64,000 nt of DNA from Bremerella sp. TYQ1 (GTDB lineage Bacteria; Planctomycetota; Planctomycetia; Pirellulales; Pirellulaceae), in assembly GCF_020150455.1 (NCBI RefSeq), contig NZ_CP083740.1, forward strand, positions 6,159,001-6,223,000, read 5' to 3'. This document shows, one piece after another, positions 63,809 to 64,000 of the stretch (positions within the stretch are counted from its first letter, which is position 1; the number at the start of each line of letters is the position of its first letter). The notes below the pieces were generated by a model. It saw only the letters and a list, made by a program, of their open reading frames with translations. It was not told the DNA's origin and did not search any database. The translations under genes and the position numbers were made by a program.

Positions 63809-64000
63809 TTGAGTTTATGCCATTTTGGGCAGAAAGTCCTTCATCTTTTCGGTTTGGGGATCGTTTTGGTCTTCATTTCGACCGCTACGGCTGAGGAAAA
63901 GATCGACTTCCGCAGTCAGGTTCGGCCGATCCTCTCGGACCGTTGTTTCCATTGCCATGGTCCGGATGCCGCAAATCAGGATTCGGAGTTCCGTCTCGAC
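63809..64000 (+). CDS. PSCyt1 planctomycetal cytochrome, 5' end only
   Basis: 64 codons to the window edge. The TTG start at 63809 has an AAGGA site 8 bases upstream; the ATG at 63817 is out of frame. Signal LFGLGIVLVFISTATA, then FRSQVRPILSDRCFHCHGPDAANQD with the heme motif C46, C49, H50. This is the N terminus of a PSCyt1 protein, most likely continued by DUF1549/DUF1553 as in the gene ending at 34692, though that part lies outside the window. Confidence 0.88.
   Translation, partial: MSLCHFGQKVLHLFGLGIVLVFISTATAEEKIDFRSQVRPILSDRCFHCHGPDAANQDSEFRLD

Noticed and set aside
1..64000. CRISPR arrays, prophage and rRNA genes
   Set aside because: No regularly spaced short repeats, no phage structural or integrase genes other than the IS remnant, and no rRNA-like sequence were seen.

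Overview
The window reads as chromosomal DNA of a planctomycete, most likely a Pirellulaceae member of the Blastopirellula/Bremerella/Rhodopirellula type. The evidence is the density of families largely confined to the PVC group: four DUF1559 pseudopilin-like proteins, PSCyt1/DUF1549/DUF1553 and DUF1592-type planctomycetal cytochromes, DUF1501 and DUF1552 proteins, a giant Pirellula-type heme-binding protein, and two Rhodopirellula/Verrucomicrobium-type ECF sigma factors each fused by overlap to a FecR-LamG membrane protein. The genus is inferred from gene content only. I saw no phage, no CRISPR array, no rRNA and no intact insertion sequence.

Layout. 1-5.5 kb: an addB-addA-like repair helicase/nuclease operon on the minus strand, with addA running off the left edge, preceded by a GT4 glycosyltransferase (5.6-6.8 kb). 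7-11.2 kb, minus strand: an aberrant Nramp-type transporter, a small lipoprotein, an SpsF-like nucleotidyltransferase with its own terminator, and a HAD phosphatase. 11.4-14.8 kb: tRNA-Leu(UAG), a 100-aa basic protein, a HEAT-repeat membrane protein and a secreted protein. 14.8-18.6 kb: an LplT-PlsC-acyl-ACP synthetase triple fusion for lysophospholipid repair. 18.8-22.6 kb: a CheY-like receiver, three small membrane or exported proteins, and an anti-anti-sigma (STAS)/anti-sigma kinase pair behind a near-consensus sigma70 promoter. 22.8-24.0 kb: a small scar holding tRNA-Asn, an orphan DUF4279 gene and a truncated integrase-type transposase.

24.1-33.1 kb is an envelope/secretion region: an FG-GAP protein overlapping a TPR protein, then three pairs of a DUF1559 pseudopilin-like protein and a small lipoprotein with a carboxypeptidase-regulatory-like fold, with a PAS-AraC regulator among them. 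A fourth pair lies at 45.6-47.1 kb. 33.3-39.8 kb (minus) is a tightly packed operon: ECF sigma, FecR-LamG, PSCyt1-DUF1553, DUF1501. 40-45.4 kb has a class V aminotransferase, an orphan NapA-like molybdopterin oxidoreductase and a metallophosphoesterase. 47.2-52.2 kb (minus) is a three-gene operon of a DUF1592-family cytochrome, a DUF1552 protein and an exported protein of unknown function. 52.5-56.2 kb (plus) has a Tat-exported Gfo/Idh/MocA oxidoreductase and a GH32 fructan/sucrose hydrolase. 56.4-63.6 kb (minus) is a second ECF sigma/FecR-LamG pair followed by a 1639-aa protein (SGNH-like, beta-propeller, HEAT, PA14, two c-type heme sites). A PSCyt1 gene runs off the right edge, divergent from the sigma gene.

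Functionally, much of the window deals with envelope-located oxidative and glycan-related chemistry: c-type cytochromes and Tat proteins paired with LamG, PA14 or GH32 glycan-type domains and controlled by local sigma/FecR-type switches. That link is inferred from domains and neighbourhood. No substrate can be read from the sequence.
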